Shown: positions 22,620-34,717, numbered from the stretch's first letter. The stretch: DNA of 64,000 nt from Corbicula japonica (GCA_038501625.1 JAZAYU010000220.1:496001-560000), one strand, 5' to 3'. Notes: generated from the letters alone by a model not told the origin. Numbers and translations are program-made.

Positions 22620-23240
22620 CAGTCCCTCCTTCTAAGTCCCGGCTCCTCCAATACACAATCTGAACCTCCCTCACTTGCATGGCTTTTTCACTATACAGTC
22701 TGTGCCTCTGCATCCCACTCTCTCCCTCCGCGCTCTCCCCTACACAACCACTTCACATTGCTTATAAATACACACTACACTATCTCCCACTCCCTTCCAC
22801 CCATTGCCCCTCCACTACACAATCTCAACCTCCCTTACCCACTGCTCTTTCACTACACAATTTGCCTCCATCCATGCCCCTCCCTCCCTCCATGCTTTTT
22901 TGCCTACACATCCACTACATTTCATATAAATACATACTAAACTATCTCCCACTCTCTCCCACCCTTGGCTCCTCCACTACACAATCTAATCCTATCTCAC
23001 TCTGCTCTTTCACTACACATCTGTCACATACCCACTCCCACAGTTCCCCTCCCCCTCCATGCTCTCCCCCTACACAAGCATTTCACAATGTTTATAAATA
23101 CACACTACACTGTCTCCCCCTCCCTCACATCCGATGCTCCCTTCCACTACTCATCCCTCTGTCTCTCTCTCATCCTCCCCCCCCCCCCCACACAGCTCCC
23201 ACCCTCCCCTCCATGCTCACCCCCCTAAACAACCACTTTA
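22620..23240. repeat. CT-rich tandem array, about 165-bp unit
   Basis: About three to four long units, each with cactacacaatct and ttataaatacacactacac followed by tctcccactc-type runs, at about 22743, 22907 and 23074. The plus-strand open frames here are low-complexity artefacts of the pyrimidine bias. Confidence 0.75.
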
Positions 23241-24359
23241 CAAATTTTCTTATACACAATAAAAGCTGCAGCTGCAAAGAATCTCATTCAACTCTGCATT
23301 CTATAACATGTTTTGTTTAGATAAAATGTCGGGGACCTCAGCTTTTTCACAATGGAGCCTGGAGGAAGCCACGTACCTTGTCTGGACGTGTGCCATACAC
23401 TGCTGCCAAAGCTTCTGTTTTATATAGCAACACAAGATCTTAGAAATGTTCATGCAAGCCACTAAAAACTGTTTAAAATAGTCCATGAGTCATGCCAATT
23501 ATATTTACAATGGAAGAAGAAACTAGGTGTTTTTTCAGGAAAATTGGAACATCAGATGGCAGGCATGAAGCTGTGTGGATTAAACAGAAGTCAAAATTCT
23601 GTAACTGATGCTGATAATTTGCCAATAAAACTCTATCACAAAGATTACAAGTTCTGCAGAGGTCTTTGATGCACTGCACGCTATGCAAATACTTGGAAAT
23701 GTTGCCATTCTAAAGGAGAGATAGTAAATGGGAGGTACATGTTGAAGAAAGAAGTTGAAATGAAAACTGTTATTTCTGTTCTTGAACAAACCAAATTACA
23801 TTGAATTACAGCAGGTTTTCATCTTCATTCTAAGAACCGATTACACAGATTTTGGAACTGTATGCAAAGAGCACAGTTGATAAAGAAAGTCAAAGAATAT
23901 AATTATAATATGATGTCTATGGTTTGTCTGCAAAAGGCATACAGATACCTGTATGTGTAATATTGTAACAGTCATACAGCATTTCAGTTCAGATATAGCA
24001 TTTCAAATGACAACATTTTTAATCAGGGGTTACACTAGCTAATGAATCTTCAACAAGGAAAAAAATGGCCATTTAGCTAAAAACCAGTGTCAAAATGAGG
24101 CTTTTTTTAGAAATTTCAAGTAATCTCCTGGGTCAAATGGAAAGTGTCTTTCTGTAGATCTTGACAAAAATGCATACTTATGACAGAAAGCCTGTGAATA
24201 ATGCAAAGTAAGAACAAAGCTGAGTCCTATGGATCAGATACAGTAGGCTGCTTTTGTTATGGAAAAAGATGACTCAATGTAGACTTAAGGTTATAAATAT
24301 GACTTCAGCTGTAAATTTCTTCTGGAAATGGCATAAGGTGAGTGTATGAGGACCACAAG

Positions 24360-24640
24360 TTTACCAATTTCCTAACCATAAGAACAAAAACTGTTAGCGC
24401 AAGGCTACCATAAGACAAAGAGACAATGAGGATCATAAGGCAGTGAATTTTACAACCATAAGACACAAAGTTTTAAAAAAAGACCATAAGGCTGTAAACT
24501 CTGCAACCATTAGACACAATGACTGTTAAAGGACCATAATGCTAAAATATAACAACAATAAGGCATAAAGGTTGCAATATGACCATAAGATTGTAAATTC
24601 TTCAACAATAGCAGGACAATATATTACAGCAGGAAAAGTC
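24360..24640. repeat. Degenerate tandem repeat
   Basis: Recurring accataag / gacacaaag / gttaaa words at spacings of roughly 40-60 bp. Confidence 0.5.
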
Positions 24641-24888
24641 ACAATCGTAAGTAGAAAGATCGTTAAGTTATAAATATGAGAAGTAGTGATGGCCTGAAGA
24701 CAATACAATAGCAAAGAATAATTTAGAATGAATGCACAAAACTGCTTCAGATCAATGGAGTCATGTACCATGTACCCAAAAGAATTATGTAGTCATGTAC
24801 CAACGTAAGGGAGAAAACATTACCAGTATCAAAGCCATCTTCCATATCCCCAAAAGAAATGTTTATTCCAGAGTCATTCACAAACACT

Positions 24889-25098
24889 TCAATAGTACAA
24901 GCCATAGGAAACCACAAAATTATTTAGCCAGCCATTCCTTGCACGAAAAACCTCCAGAAACTCTTCATTCTGGAGATCAATTTTAAGCTTCAGTGCCTGT
25001 CTAAACCACTTCCTGCAGAATTCTATCACTTCAAATTTAATTTTCTCTTGATTTTTGCTTTTTACAAAAACTGACTCATTCATTTCGAGAAATTCCAA
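24889..25098 (-). pseudogene. Possible Tc5/CENP-B-type transposase fragment
   Basis: A 69-residue open stretch contains FRARNGWLNNFVVSYGL, preceded by a hydrophilic helix. This resembles the F-x-A-S-x-GWL-x-x-F-x-x-R core of the Tc5/CENP-B DNA-binding domain of pogo/Tigger transposases. It begins without an ATG and stops just after the motif, and no catalytic DDE part was found. It is therefore at most a remnant. The similarity is by eye. Confidence 0.35.
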
Positions 25099-26198
25099 AG
25101 TGTAATTTCTCTACCATAAATCCTTCAGTTATCAAAGTCTATCTTACCCATTTACCTTTTTATTTCTCTTTGAAATAAAATCCAAATACATGACAGGCAC
25201 TTTGAATTCTCAGTCAAGAGCAAAGCAAACAAATGTAACTCAACTTGATGTCTTCATTTTTTTGTTCAGACAAGCCAAAAAAAATTCTGTGAAGTCAGAG
25301 CTTGATTTGGCAAATTGGCCACACAGCTTAGAGAACGGTTACTATAATTATACTCACTGTCAAAAGAAATCAAGAAAACGAAAATTGTTTTTTATCAGAG
25401 TAAGGTAGAAATTAATTGTTTGTTTTCCAGTGAATTATAGAAATTTCTGGTATTCCACTATCATCAACAATGGAATATCATTTTTTATTATTTCACTTGT
25501 GAACTGGGAATTAGGTAATTGCACAAGTGGCATTGCCACAGTGAAAATACTAATTTTAGGACAGGAGCACACTAGAGAAAACAATTTCTATCTTACACTG
25601 GTAAAAACAAATATTCTTTATTATATTTCAACAAGAGAGCTGGTAGTTTGTTTTTTTCCAAGTGAGGTACTTCTTGGAATGGTCGCAGTTCATTAATTGA
25701 AAAGTGTCAGTTTCCACTTTAATGTACACAAGATGTCTGTTTCCACTTTAATGTACATGATATTTTGGAACATAACTTGACAGCTACAAGGCTAAGTCTT
25801 CCCACACACAGGATTAAGGTTGGATGTAAGACAAATCACATGTTTAATGAATGTAATTGGTTGATAGATGAGTGCTGGTTTACTTTATGAACTTAAAATA
25901 TCATTATTTTGTAATAACCCTTTATCCTTAACCATTTCCATGGGTGAAGGAGAAATGTTCTGGTGACAGTACTGCCAACGTTTATTTTCATCAGGAAAGA
26001 TAGGGTGGTCATCTTTGACTCATTTTTTGTAAAATGTTGTGCATTTCTTAAGAACGTGATTCGATGCGTATTGGATTTATCTGCACTGAGAACCATAGAG
26101 GCTGTTAAACTGCAAAGGTTTATTTTGGAAACTGCACAGTAATCAACAAAAGTTTACAGTTTACCTGTTCTATTACAACTATTTTTAAGATATAGCAT

Positions 26199-26414
26199 TT
26201 AACCATATACAAACAGTGTAGATCCAGATCAGTAAGCACATTGTGCCATCTGATGAGGATCAACAATGTTCAGTTTTTGCTTAATTAGGTCATTTCTGAC
26301 CAAGCAGCGAACAGTGTAGATCCTGATCAGACAGTACGAATATGCCTGTGATCTGCATCTACCATGTTCACACATGAAAAAAATACAAATATATGGGTAT
26401 GGAGACAAGGGTTC
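26199..26414. repeat. TTAA-MITE copy
   Basis: TTAACCATATACAAACAG on the left and ggagacaagggtt on the right, with both half-hairpins diverged. Confidence 0.65.
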
Positions 26415-26415
26415 A

Positions 26416-26657
26416 TTAACCTTTCCTCCATAAACACACCTTTATTGCGTGGGCGAACAGTGTAGATTCTGTTCAGCCAGCATATCAGTGCCGTCTGATC
26501 AGGATCTGCACTTTTCGCTTTTTGATTCATTGGGTCATTTCTGCCCAAAATGCGACCAGTGCAGATTCTGATCAGACAGCCTGGATGTGCCGGCTGATCT
26601 GGATCTACACTGGTCACACATGCATAAAAATGTGTATATTATGGAGGAGAGGGTTAA
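26416..26657. repeat. TTAA-MITE copy (complete)
   Basis: TTAACCTTTCCTCCATA on the left, TATGGAGGAGAGGGTTAA on the right. First hairpin gcgaacagtgtag ... tgcacttttcgc, second gcgaccagtgcag ... ctacactggtc. Confidence 0.85.
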
Positions 26658-27420
26658 AGAAACTGACATGCAAAATACCTTTACAATCATGCCAAGGACA
26701 AACGGTCATTAAATGACAGTGTTTATTCAGAGTGACAGAAAGACTAATAATGATTATCATAACAAACAAGTTCTAAGCTACTCAAGAACAATGCTACATC
26801 GAACATGCTCTAGGTACTAGAAGTAGCAAGGTACACTCTGAAAGAGAAAAAGTCAGTTGAACAGTCTTTCAGGAAATCAAAGTTTCAACAAAGTAATCCA
26901 AGGCATGGCTATAAATTTCATTTGGTTCCACACACAGAACAGAAAAAATTCTAATCCAAACAAAAGCAATAAGTTTTGGGATTAATTTCAATCTGATGCA
27001 ATATGAATATGAAGTCAACAGGTAAATTGTTTGGCTAGCCCTGTATTCATAGTTGTGCTATGGTGGGGGTGGGTCTGGGGGAATATACCCTCCCTCTGGA
27101 AACTTTTTAAAGCAATGGTTCAATTTGGTGCTTTTTTGTTTCTGCAGCATACTTAGGTATGCATCTGGCTTATAAAAAAGTGTTATGCTACTTCCATCCC
27201 TTATTCAAATATTTAATGTTTTTGAAAACTAGATAAAATTTTGTTTTTAGTCTGGTTGTAACTTTGATTTCCTTTGAAAAATAGTATTAAATCCACGGCT
27301 ACAATATTGACCACAGGGTGTAAACAAGAAACAAACCCTTGGGAGACCACACTGTGCTTCCACTTGTTTTTCTGTTGCCATGGAAACCAGAGACTTCCTT
27401 TTTGCTAGGCAACTCATTAC

Positions 27421-27576
27421 CTTGGATTCCAAGGTAACCTGAACCATGGAAACCTACAGGCATATTGACACCATGATGTTGCCTAGCAACGTTTGGAGAT
27501 AAACCTGTCTTCATTTTTCCTAGAAAAAAAGTTCTGAATTTACAATTTGTCTCCATTGGTATTCTTTTGACCTCCT
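27421..27576 (-). CDS. PDZ scaffold gene, exon 4 (two possible acceptors)
   Basis: The donor is ATCCAAG|GTAATG at 27421. Two acceptors fit the phase: CTTTTTTTCTAG|GA at 27519 (99-nt exon, best polypyrimidine tract) and TTTTTCATTTAG|AG at 27576 (156-nt exon). Both keep phase 1 and the frame, so a 19-residue segment may be optional. The shared part encodes a Gly/His-rich linker (KMKTGLSPNVARQHHGVN, then PVGFHGSGYLGIQ). No domain is recognised. Support rests on splice signals and phase only. Confidence 0.55.
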
Positions 27577-27660
27577 CTAAATGAAAAACATACAATAATT
27601 AGTTCTGTTTTTTTGTCCATATAAAAGCAAATAATAACCTCTGAAAACTAAAAAACAAAA

Positions 27661-27900
27661 TATTCCTTTCCTCCATATATGCACCTTTATGGCATGGGTT
27701 AACAGTGTAGATCCAGATCAGCCAGCAAATTTTGTGCAATCTAATCAGGATCTACAATTTTTGCTTTTTTATTTATTAGGTTACTTTTTACCGAAAGCAA
27801 ACAATGCACATCCTGGTAAGACATCACGGATGTGATGGCCGATCTGGATCAAAACTGTCACACAAGTGAACAAATGCTTATTGATGGAGGAAAGTGTTAA
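27661..27900. repeat. TTAA-MITE copy
   Basis: cctttcctccatatatgc on the left, TGATGGAGGAAAGTGTTAA on the right, both half-hairpins present. The left TTAA is lost. Confidence 0.75.
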
Positions 27901-28454
27901 AACACAATATCCTGAAAAAAAAATAAACCTAGGCGTTTTTCACTTCTGACTGGAGAACTAAGCTATGCATCTTAAGTATGTCATGTACCCACTTTACACA
28001 ACCTTAAAATTATACAACATGTTTGATCATAGCCATAAAATATATCAATGATGTAGAGTAATAACATACTATCTCTGTAAAATTATGCAACAAGATAGCA
28101 GGTTTTCAGCAGAACTACTGAACAATTTTCATTTTGAACAAAGGGCAATAAATTGCCAAAACATGACAAATTGGTGTTCTTCTTCATCCACACAAGACAC
28201 TTCAATTGAGACCTCAAGATTTTTTGTTCAGATGATAAATTCAATCACTATCTGACATGCTTTGTCACCTTAACCTATTTGAAAACGATTATAACAGAAA
28301 TCTATATCTGATTTTTACTGGAGGAGGGGGCACTGAAATATAAATGAATTCGCAACCCGCCCTCCACCCTAACCCCGGCCCTTGCTCCCTTCACCCTCAA
28401 GATCAACGGTTAAACCCACTAAACTTGCCCCACTTAAATTCACTATTACATTAG

Positions 28455-28743
28455 GGCTGAAAGTTATAAAACTGAGATTGGAAACCAGTCTCAAACCTCA
28501 AGCACAGAACCTGATGATCCCAGTTACAAGTAGCTGGGTGCCTTTGATTCTCATACCACTTGAAAAAAATATCTTAATGATCTATCCTTATCCTACCTAG
28601 TAGGATATCTAGCTACCATCTAATCCACCTTATAATGTGCCCAAGATCATTGAACTAAATCTAAAGACCAGTCTCATTTTCAGACATTGAGGTCCATAAG
28701 ATTTAAGACTGGTCTTCAAACTTTGTTTATGATCTTAGGCCCT
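28455..28743. repeat. Hairpin elements, two degenerate copies
   Basis: One left arm (28455-28505, aagttataaaactgag then gaaaccagtctcaaac) and one shrunken palindrome (28638-28743, gcccaagatcatt ... tatgatcttaggccc). Confidence 0.65.
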
Positions 28744-28780
28744 GATTTGGTTCTAGAATGGTCCAGTCTATCTATGACTT

Positions 28781-28832
28781 AACCATGTACTCTATACGAC
28801 TTTATAGCATGGGCAAGTAGTGTAGATTCAGT
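28781..28832. repeat. TTAA-MITE left end, cut by hairpin elements
   Basis: TTAACCATGTACTCTATA to gtagtgtagattcag, after which hairpin-element sequence begins. Confidence 0.6.
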
Positions 28833-29060
28833 GGAGAAGTGGAGACAAGTCTCTATTTTAGCCGATCAGAGACTGGTCTCCAATCGCAGTTTTATAATCA
28901 TAGGCCCAGACTGCACTTACAGACTGGGGACCAGTCACTTATCAGAAGCATCTGATTGGCCGAAATCAACACTTGTCTCCACTTCAGCCAATCAAATGCT
29001 TGAGATTTGTGACTGTCTCCAATTTCAGTTTTATGATCATGGGCCCAGACTGCACTTACA
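28833..29060. repeat. Hairpin element, tandem partial duplication
   Basis: Two right arms end in cata/cat-gggcccagactgcacttacag at 28898-28921 and 29037-29060, so part of the element and its right flank were duplicated in tandem. Confidence 0.7.
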
Positions 29061-29105
29061 GCTGCTGAACAGTAACTGCACTTGCTGCAGTTGCAAAACT
29101 AACAT

Positions 29106-29277
29106 CCAGGGGAGGTCCAGAGGAAGTTCAGTGGGTTTTACTCGAATCCCCTTTTTTGAGCAGTAATATTTAATATTCAATGGAATTTTGGCCAGAAAAG
29201 TCAGTAATTATCACTTAACTACCCTAGAACTGCCCCAAAATGAAGCCCCTTTCTGGAATTTTTTTCATCCACCCCTA
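29106..29277 (-). repeat. Dispersed repeat, family C copy
   Basis: Inverted and diverged relative of 16933-17094; shares aggtccagaggaagttcagt, tgccccaaaatgaa and catccacccct. Confidence 0.5.
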
Positions 29278-29540
29278 AACAGCAAAAAAGATCTACAAAA
29301 TACCTTGTTATAATCCGAACAATTTTAAAAATTTGTAATCCGTTAAAAACTTCTTGCTTCCCCCGCTGGCACAATTTATCAGAATACTTCAACCGTTATC
29401 AGGTGGTTAACCTAAACAAACACTCCAAAAGGGAATTTCAAGTCTTTTAATCCTTCGATTATCCCTCCTTATAGATAACTGAAACACATCTACACAAGGT
29501 CCTTACATCCATACAAAAAGAAATTTGTGACACTCAAATA

Positions 29541-29700
29541 GGCATAAATTCCTTGATAAAAATTGTGTTCAGTTATGAAAAAAAATATTCCCGTATTTCA
29601 CATTTACATGATAATGTAAAATACGCATGAATTCCTTGATAAAAGTTTTGTTCAATCGTGAATGAAATATTCCCGTATTTCACATTTAAATCATAAGGTA
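29541..29700 (+). repeat. 83-bp tandem duplication
   Basis: Two copies of a unit with ttccttgataaaa ... aatattcccgtatttcacat, diverged by a few bases. Confidence 0.75.
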
Positions 29701-30186
29701 AAATTATTAGATAATAATTATCTTACAGCAATTGAACACATGAGTCTGCACTCAGCGATGGATGGTTTCAAACACATCAACTTACTAATACCAATAAAAT
29801 TTAGCACAGTAATAGAGCACCTGTCATGTTTTATTACAGGGTAAATTAATCCTGACAAAATGGACAGTGCATAGTCCAGTAAATGACTCCACTGACCCTA
29901 GGCTAATGACAGACATGTTGATTATCATATCCAAGGTGTATTGGAAACACCTGAGGGCAAGGAATGAGTGACTGGGGGGTAGGTAATCTGACAAACTTTA
30001 GACACAACACCACATGTTAAGTAACAAGTTGCAGGTACATAGTCTAGCACCTTAATATTTGTAGTGGTCAGGTCAGATAAAAATGACTAAGTGGTTTAAC
30101 AATTCTTGCATAATAACCAATTGGCTCATAATTATATTTTGACAGTAAAGGCCTTAATATTGTTAAGAAATGTTCAAAACATTATT

Positions 30187-30420
30187 TTAAACCCTTTACT
30201 CCATGTATATGCCTTTTAACTCATGTTGGACCAGCGTAGATCCAGATCAGCTTGCAAATCCTTGCCCTCTTACCTGGATCTTCAGTGGTTGCAATTTTGT
30301 CAGATAACCTAATAAATTGAACAGTGTAAATCCTGATCAGATGGCATGAGTGTACTGGCTGATCTGGATCAAAACTGTTAGCCCATGCAATAAAAGTGTA
30401 CCTATGGAGTAAAGGATTAA
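30187..30420. repeat. TTAA-MITE copy (complete)
   Basis: TTAAACCCTTTACTCCATG on the left, CTATGGAGTAAAGGATTAA on the right. An ACTCC/GGAGT subtype whose two ends match each other. Confidence 0.8.
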
Positions 30421-30436
30421 TTGATTATACAAATGA

Positions 30437-31745
30437 TTAACCCCTTAATCTATGGATATGCCTAATAATCTCATGTGCAACCAGTGTAGATCCAGATCAG
30501 TCTGCACATTCACGCAGCTTGATCATCCTGGGATCTACACTAGTTGATTTATATTTAGATAATTTCTAACGAAGACCCAAACAGTGTAGATCCAGATAAG
30601 CCGGCATATCCTTGCAGTCTGATCAGTATCTGCACTTGTTTCTTTATGATTTATTCGATAGTTTCTGACAAACAAGAGGGCCATGATGGCCCTGAATCGC
30701 TCACCTGAGTATGAAACTCAAGTTATTAACCAGAAACTGAATTTTTTATTTTAGCAACAGTGACCTTGACCTAGATCACAGACACGTGGGTAGCAATCCC
30801 TATTTGTCTCTTGTTATAAGCTACTCATATACCAAGTTTGGAGTCAATATGCCAAAGCAAACTCAAGTTATAAAGTGGAAACTGAATTTCTATTTTTAGC
30901 AACAGTGACCTTAACCTTGATCAGAGACACCTGGGTAGCAATCCCAAGCTGCCTCTTGATATAAGCTACTCATACACCAAGTGTGGAGTAAAAAACCAAA
31001 GCAAACTCAAGTTATTAAGTGAAAACTGAATTTCTATTTTTAGCAACAGTGACCTTGACCTTGATCACAGACACCTGGGTAGCAACCCCAAGCTGCCTTT
31101 TGATATAAGCTACCCATATACCAAGTTTGGAGTCAATAGGCCAAAGCAATCTCAAGTAATTAAGTAAAAACTGAATTTCTATTTTTAGTAACAGTGACCT
31201 TGACCTTAATCACAGACACCTGGGTAGCAACCCCAAGCTGCCTTTTGATATAAGCTACCCATATATCAAGTTTGGAGTCAATATGCCAAAGCAAACTCAA
31301 GTTATTAAGCAGAAACTGAATTTCTATTTTTAGCAACAGTGACCTTGACCTTGATCACAGACACCTGGGTAGCAACCCCAAGCTGCCTTTTGATATAAGC
31401 TACCCATACACCAAGTTTAGAGTCAATAGGCCTAAGCAAACTCAAGTAATAGAGCAAAGACTGAATTTCTATTTTTAGCAGCAGTGACCTTGACCTTGAC
31501 CCTGTGGTCATGATTTGAACAACTTTTGTAGACATCAGTGCCAGGATGCTTCAGGACAAATTTGGTTAAAATCCATCAAGTGGTTTCAGAGGAGATGTTG
31601 TTTAAAGGAAATTGTTGACGAACGACGGACGACGGACGCCGGACGACGGACAAAGACGGGTCACAATAGCTCACCATGAGCCTATGGCTCAGGTGAGCTA
31701 AAAAACCAAACAGTGTAGATCCAGATCACTGCACATATGTGGTGT
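30437..31745. repeat. TTAA-MITE split by the 145-bp-repeat element
   Basis: The MITE starts TTAACCCCTTAATCTATGG, is broken after gatagtttctgaca at 30671, and resumes at about 31702 with accaaacagtgtagatcc. The two pieces together match the order of an intact MITE. Confidence 0.7.
30672..31701 (+). mobile_element. Element with six 145-bp internal repeats
   Basis: It begins aacaagagggccatgatggc and ends atggctcaggtgagc, with short inverted ends (gctcacctgag / ctcaggtgagc). The inside is six tandem units spaced 144-145 bp (aacagtgacc at 30756, 30901, 31045, 31190, 31335; gcagtgacc at 31480), followed by an acgacggacg-rich segment. Non-coding. It interrupts a TTAA-MITE. The superfamily is not identified. 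Confidence 0.8.
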
Positions 31746-31994
31746 GAAGTAACAAATCACTTCTCTAGAGGCCAACATTTTGGACAGGTGATTTATAAAG
31801 AAGTGATAATGTGAGTTTGGACCCTAGACACACTGACTATGACCTGCTGATACATGGACCTGATTCACCTTGATTACATTGATGTATGTAACTTATGTCT
31901 CCTTTCAGCCATCAACCCCAATCCTATACTCAATGTACACCAATTATATACCATAAGGGACCAGTGTTGATCATAATCAGCTAATGCTGTCTTA

Positions 31995-32310
31995 CCCAGA
32001 TCTATATTGTTCTACTTTACTCCATAGATACACCTTTACAGTGTGTGCAAATAGTGTAGATCTGGATCTGCCACCACATCTAAATATTTAACATTTGTGT
32101 ACACCCAGTGAAGATCCAGATCAGCAAGCACATCCATGCCATTTGATCAGGATCTACACTGTTCAATTATAGATTATAGATCATTAGGTTATTTCTGACC
32201 AAGATGCGACCAGTGCAGATCAAAAACATACAGCATGGATGTGCTGGCTGATCTGGATCTTTACTGGCTGCACACATATTAAAATGCATATATGTGAAGT
32301 AAAGGGTTAA
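31995..32310. repeat. TTAA-MITE copy, complex
   Basis: actttactccatagatac on the left, GTGAAGTAAAGGGTTAA on the right. The first half-hairpin appears twice, so two copies may be fused. Confidence 0.65.
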
Positions 32311-32944
32311 TTGGCGTGAGGACTCCAATGAGGCTTACAGCAGTCATGCACTGAGCCAGGAAATTCGCTTTGATTATAATATTGCGGAAAAGTACACATA
32401 ACTCCAGCATACGCCTCCAACATGTCCGTCTAACAGTACATAATTTTGTCATTCATTTGTCATTCACTGTTATCAACAGCTAAAGTGTAAACCAATAAAT
32501 ATTTACTTAATTTTTTTTCACATTTTTGACAGGGTCGAACATATTCACAAAAATATATTTTCACATATTTCTAATTTCTGAATACAATTTCATAATGCTT
32601 CTGACATATTTTCGAAAACTTATTATAATATTTCAGTGCGTTCCTCGAATATTGTGAACATTTAATTGCTCGTGAATATTTTTTGTTTACAGTATTTCTT
32701 CACAAGGAAGTCGCTATTTTACATCATGTTCTTTTCTATGCCTTTAATTTAATCAGAATTTAATTGCTTACATAAGATGTTTGCTAATTACGCTACCTTC
32801 TTCCTGTACTTCAACATACCTTCATAATTCGTAATTCTACAGATAATTATACCTGTACAACTAAATCTGTTTATGCCATTTTCGCAATTTTTTAATGGTT
32901 ATAACAAATGATCTCAGTTCTATAACAAGAATGTGTAATTATTT

Positions 32945-33640
32945 AATGTTGAAAACACATTGAAAAGCTAATTCTTGCAGATGTTATGGTTTGCAAGTGC
33001 ACCTAGAACGATTATTAGGTTTTCTAACCAGACAAAGCAAGTTCCAGACAAACAAATAAATATTGTCTAGTTTTTTTTGTTGGTGGTACTGACCTGTCCT
33101 AATGAATGGTATAAGGCAAGTAACATTGCAATTTTGCAATAATTGCAATTTTCTACAGTATTATAGAGTAAGCTCGATAAAAAACAGTAACTTCCTTATG
33201 AATGTAAACCCTTTCCTCCATAGACACACCTTTATTGCGTGGGCGAACAGCGTAGATCCAGATCAGCTGGCTCATCCGTGCCATCTGATCAGGATCTGCA
33301 CTGTTTGCTTTTTTGATTTGTTAGGTTATTTCTGACCAAAATGCGACCAGTGCAGTTCCTGATCAGACAGCATGGATGATAAAAACACATAGAATAGTCA
33401 ATTCTTGCAGATGTTATGGTTTGCAAGTGAACCTAGAACGATGAATAGGTTTCTAACCAGTCATAGCTTATTCCATACAAACAACTGATGACTGTCTCGT
33501 TTTTGTGGGTGGCACTGACCTGTCCTGATGAGCAGTAGGACAAGTGACTTTACTAGCTGTTCGTACAAATTTCAATTTGTTACAGTATTAAGGAGCAAGT
33601 TTGATCAAAAACCATAGTTACTATACTTGAAGCATGCATC
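32945..33640 (+). repeat. Duplicated block of about 200-250 bp flanking a MITE
   Basis: The segment from gaaaacacattgaaaag to gtgctgtcctaat-like sequence (32945-33200) recurs at 33380-33640. Shared words are attcttgcagatgttatggt and actgacctgtcct. A truncated TTAA-MITE (33204-33377) lies between the copies. Confidence 0.75.
33204..33377. repeat. TTAA-MITE, right end missing
   Basis: aaaccctttcctccatag and a good first hairpin are present. The second half stops at gacagcatggatg where the duplicated block begins. Confidence 0.75.
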
Positions 33641-33943
33641 ATTTGATCAGGATCTACACCGTTTGCTTTTGATTCATTATGTTATTTCTGACCAGAAAGC
33701 GAATAGTATTGAATCCTGATCAGATGTCATGGATGTCCAAGCTGTGCCCAAGGTTATAAAACTGAGCATGGAAACCAGTCTCAAATCTCAAGCATCTGAT
33801 TGGCTGAAATGGCGACCAGTCGCCATTTCAGCCAATCAGATGCTTGAGATATGAGACTGGTTTCCAATCTCAGCTTTATAACCTTCAGCCCTGATCTAGA
33901 TCTACACTATGCAAAAAAGCATAGATATGGAGTATAGGGTTAA
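33628..33943. repeat. TTAA-MITE split by a hairpin element
   Basis: Right two-thirds of a MITE, with the hairpin element 33750-33885 inserted in the catggatgt..gctgatct region. It resumes at ctgatctagatctacac and ends ggagtatagggttaa. Confidence 0.75.
33750..33885. mobile_element. Hairpin element inside a MITE
   Basis: aaggttataaaactgagc ... gcgaccagtcgc ... ctcagctttataacctt, arms nearly perfectly complementary. Confidence 0.85.
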
Positions 33944-34518
33944 AAACTACCACTTATTACATTACGATTATTTACATAATTTCTTTCAAATAGAATGAAA
34001 AATTCTTAAAAATCAAACCTTTTCTATCTCACAATCTCAATCCTTGTGAATCTTAAAGTTCAAACAGCGCTATTAATTAAACCTTCCTCTCTTTTTTTTC
34101 GAAATATTAAGTTGTAAAGCAACCTCATTATATGCCTCATAAAGAATCGAGTCTCCACCGTTTGTGCAATATTTGAACAACCTGAACATATCCATCCAAA
34201 AAAAGTAATTATTTTATGTCTGCAATTGACAAAAGTACGTAATTAGGTAATTACAACAAAAGAGCGAATTTCTTAAAATGAAAATAGACACAGTTTGAAT
34301 TGTGACATACAGAACTGTGCAGAAGATTTTATAATGAGACACAAAAATATAATTAACTGTAATTCTTGTTACATGAAATGAATGTAACTCTCTTAAAGGT
34401 GTTATGTATAATATCAATTCTATCTGTGACAATCTGAATAGAGTTTCTTCTCATTTAAAATTTGCCATCAGTTTTTTCTTCCAAAATTTTCTGCATAGAA
34501 AGCAAACCATGATATCTG

Positions 34519-34717
34519 TTAAACCTTTACTCCATGGATATGGCCATTGGATATGGTCTAGATCAGCTGGCATACTCGTGCTTTCTAATCAGGATCTACA
34601 CTGTTTCATTTTTTTCTGTAAAAGAACAGAGTAGATCCTGATCAGATGGCTAATCTGAATCTGCATTGTGTGCACATGCAAATAAATCCCATTATATAAT
34701 ATGGAATAAAGGGTTAA
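34519..34717. repeat. TTAA-MITE copy
   Basis: TTAAACCTTTACTCCATGG on the left, ATGGAATAAAGGGTTAA on the right, with shortened half-hairpins. Confidence 0.75.

Larger units (their letters stand above)
21287..27420 (-). other. Intron 4
   Basis: About 6.1 kb: a half hairpin element (21323-21365), a degenerate AT-rich repeat (21890-22250), a CT-rich array (22620-23240), a degenerate array (24360-24640), a transposase-like fragment (24889-25098) and two TTAA-MITEs (26199, 26416). Bases 21380-21880, 23240-24350, 25100-26190 and 26660-27420 show no identifiable feature. Confidence 0.65.

Noticed and set aside
22679..23320. 213-residue plus-strand protein rich in Pro, Leu and Ser
   Set aside because: Low-complexity translation of a CT-rich tandem array; neighbouring frames are open too.
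26327..26716. Short proteins with SVDPDQ / CRLIRICT words here and at many other sites on both strands
   Set aside because: They are translations of the TTAA-MITE arms and move with its copies; not genes.
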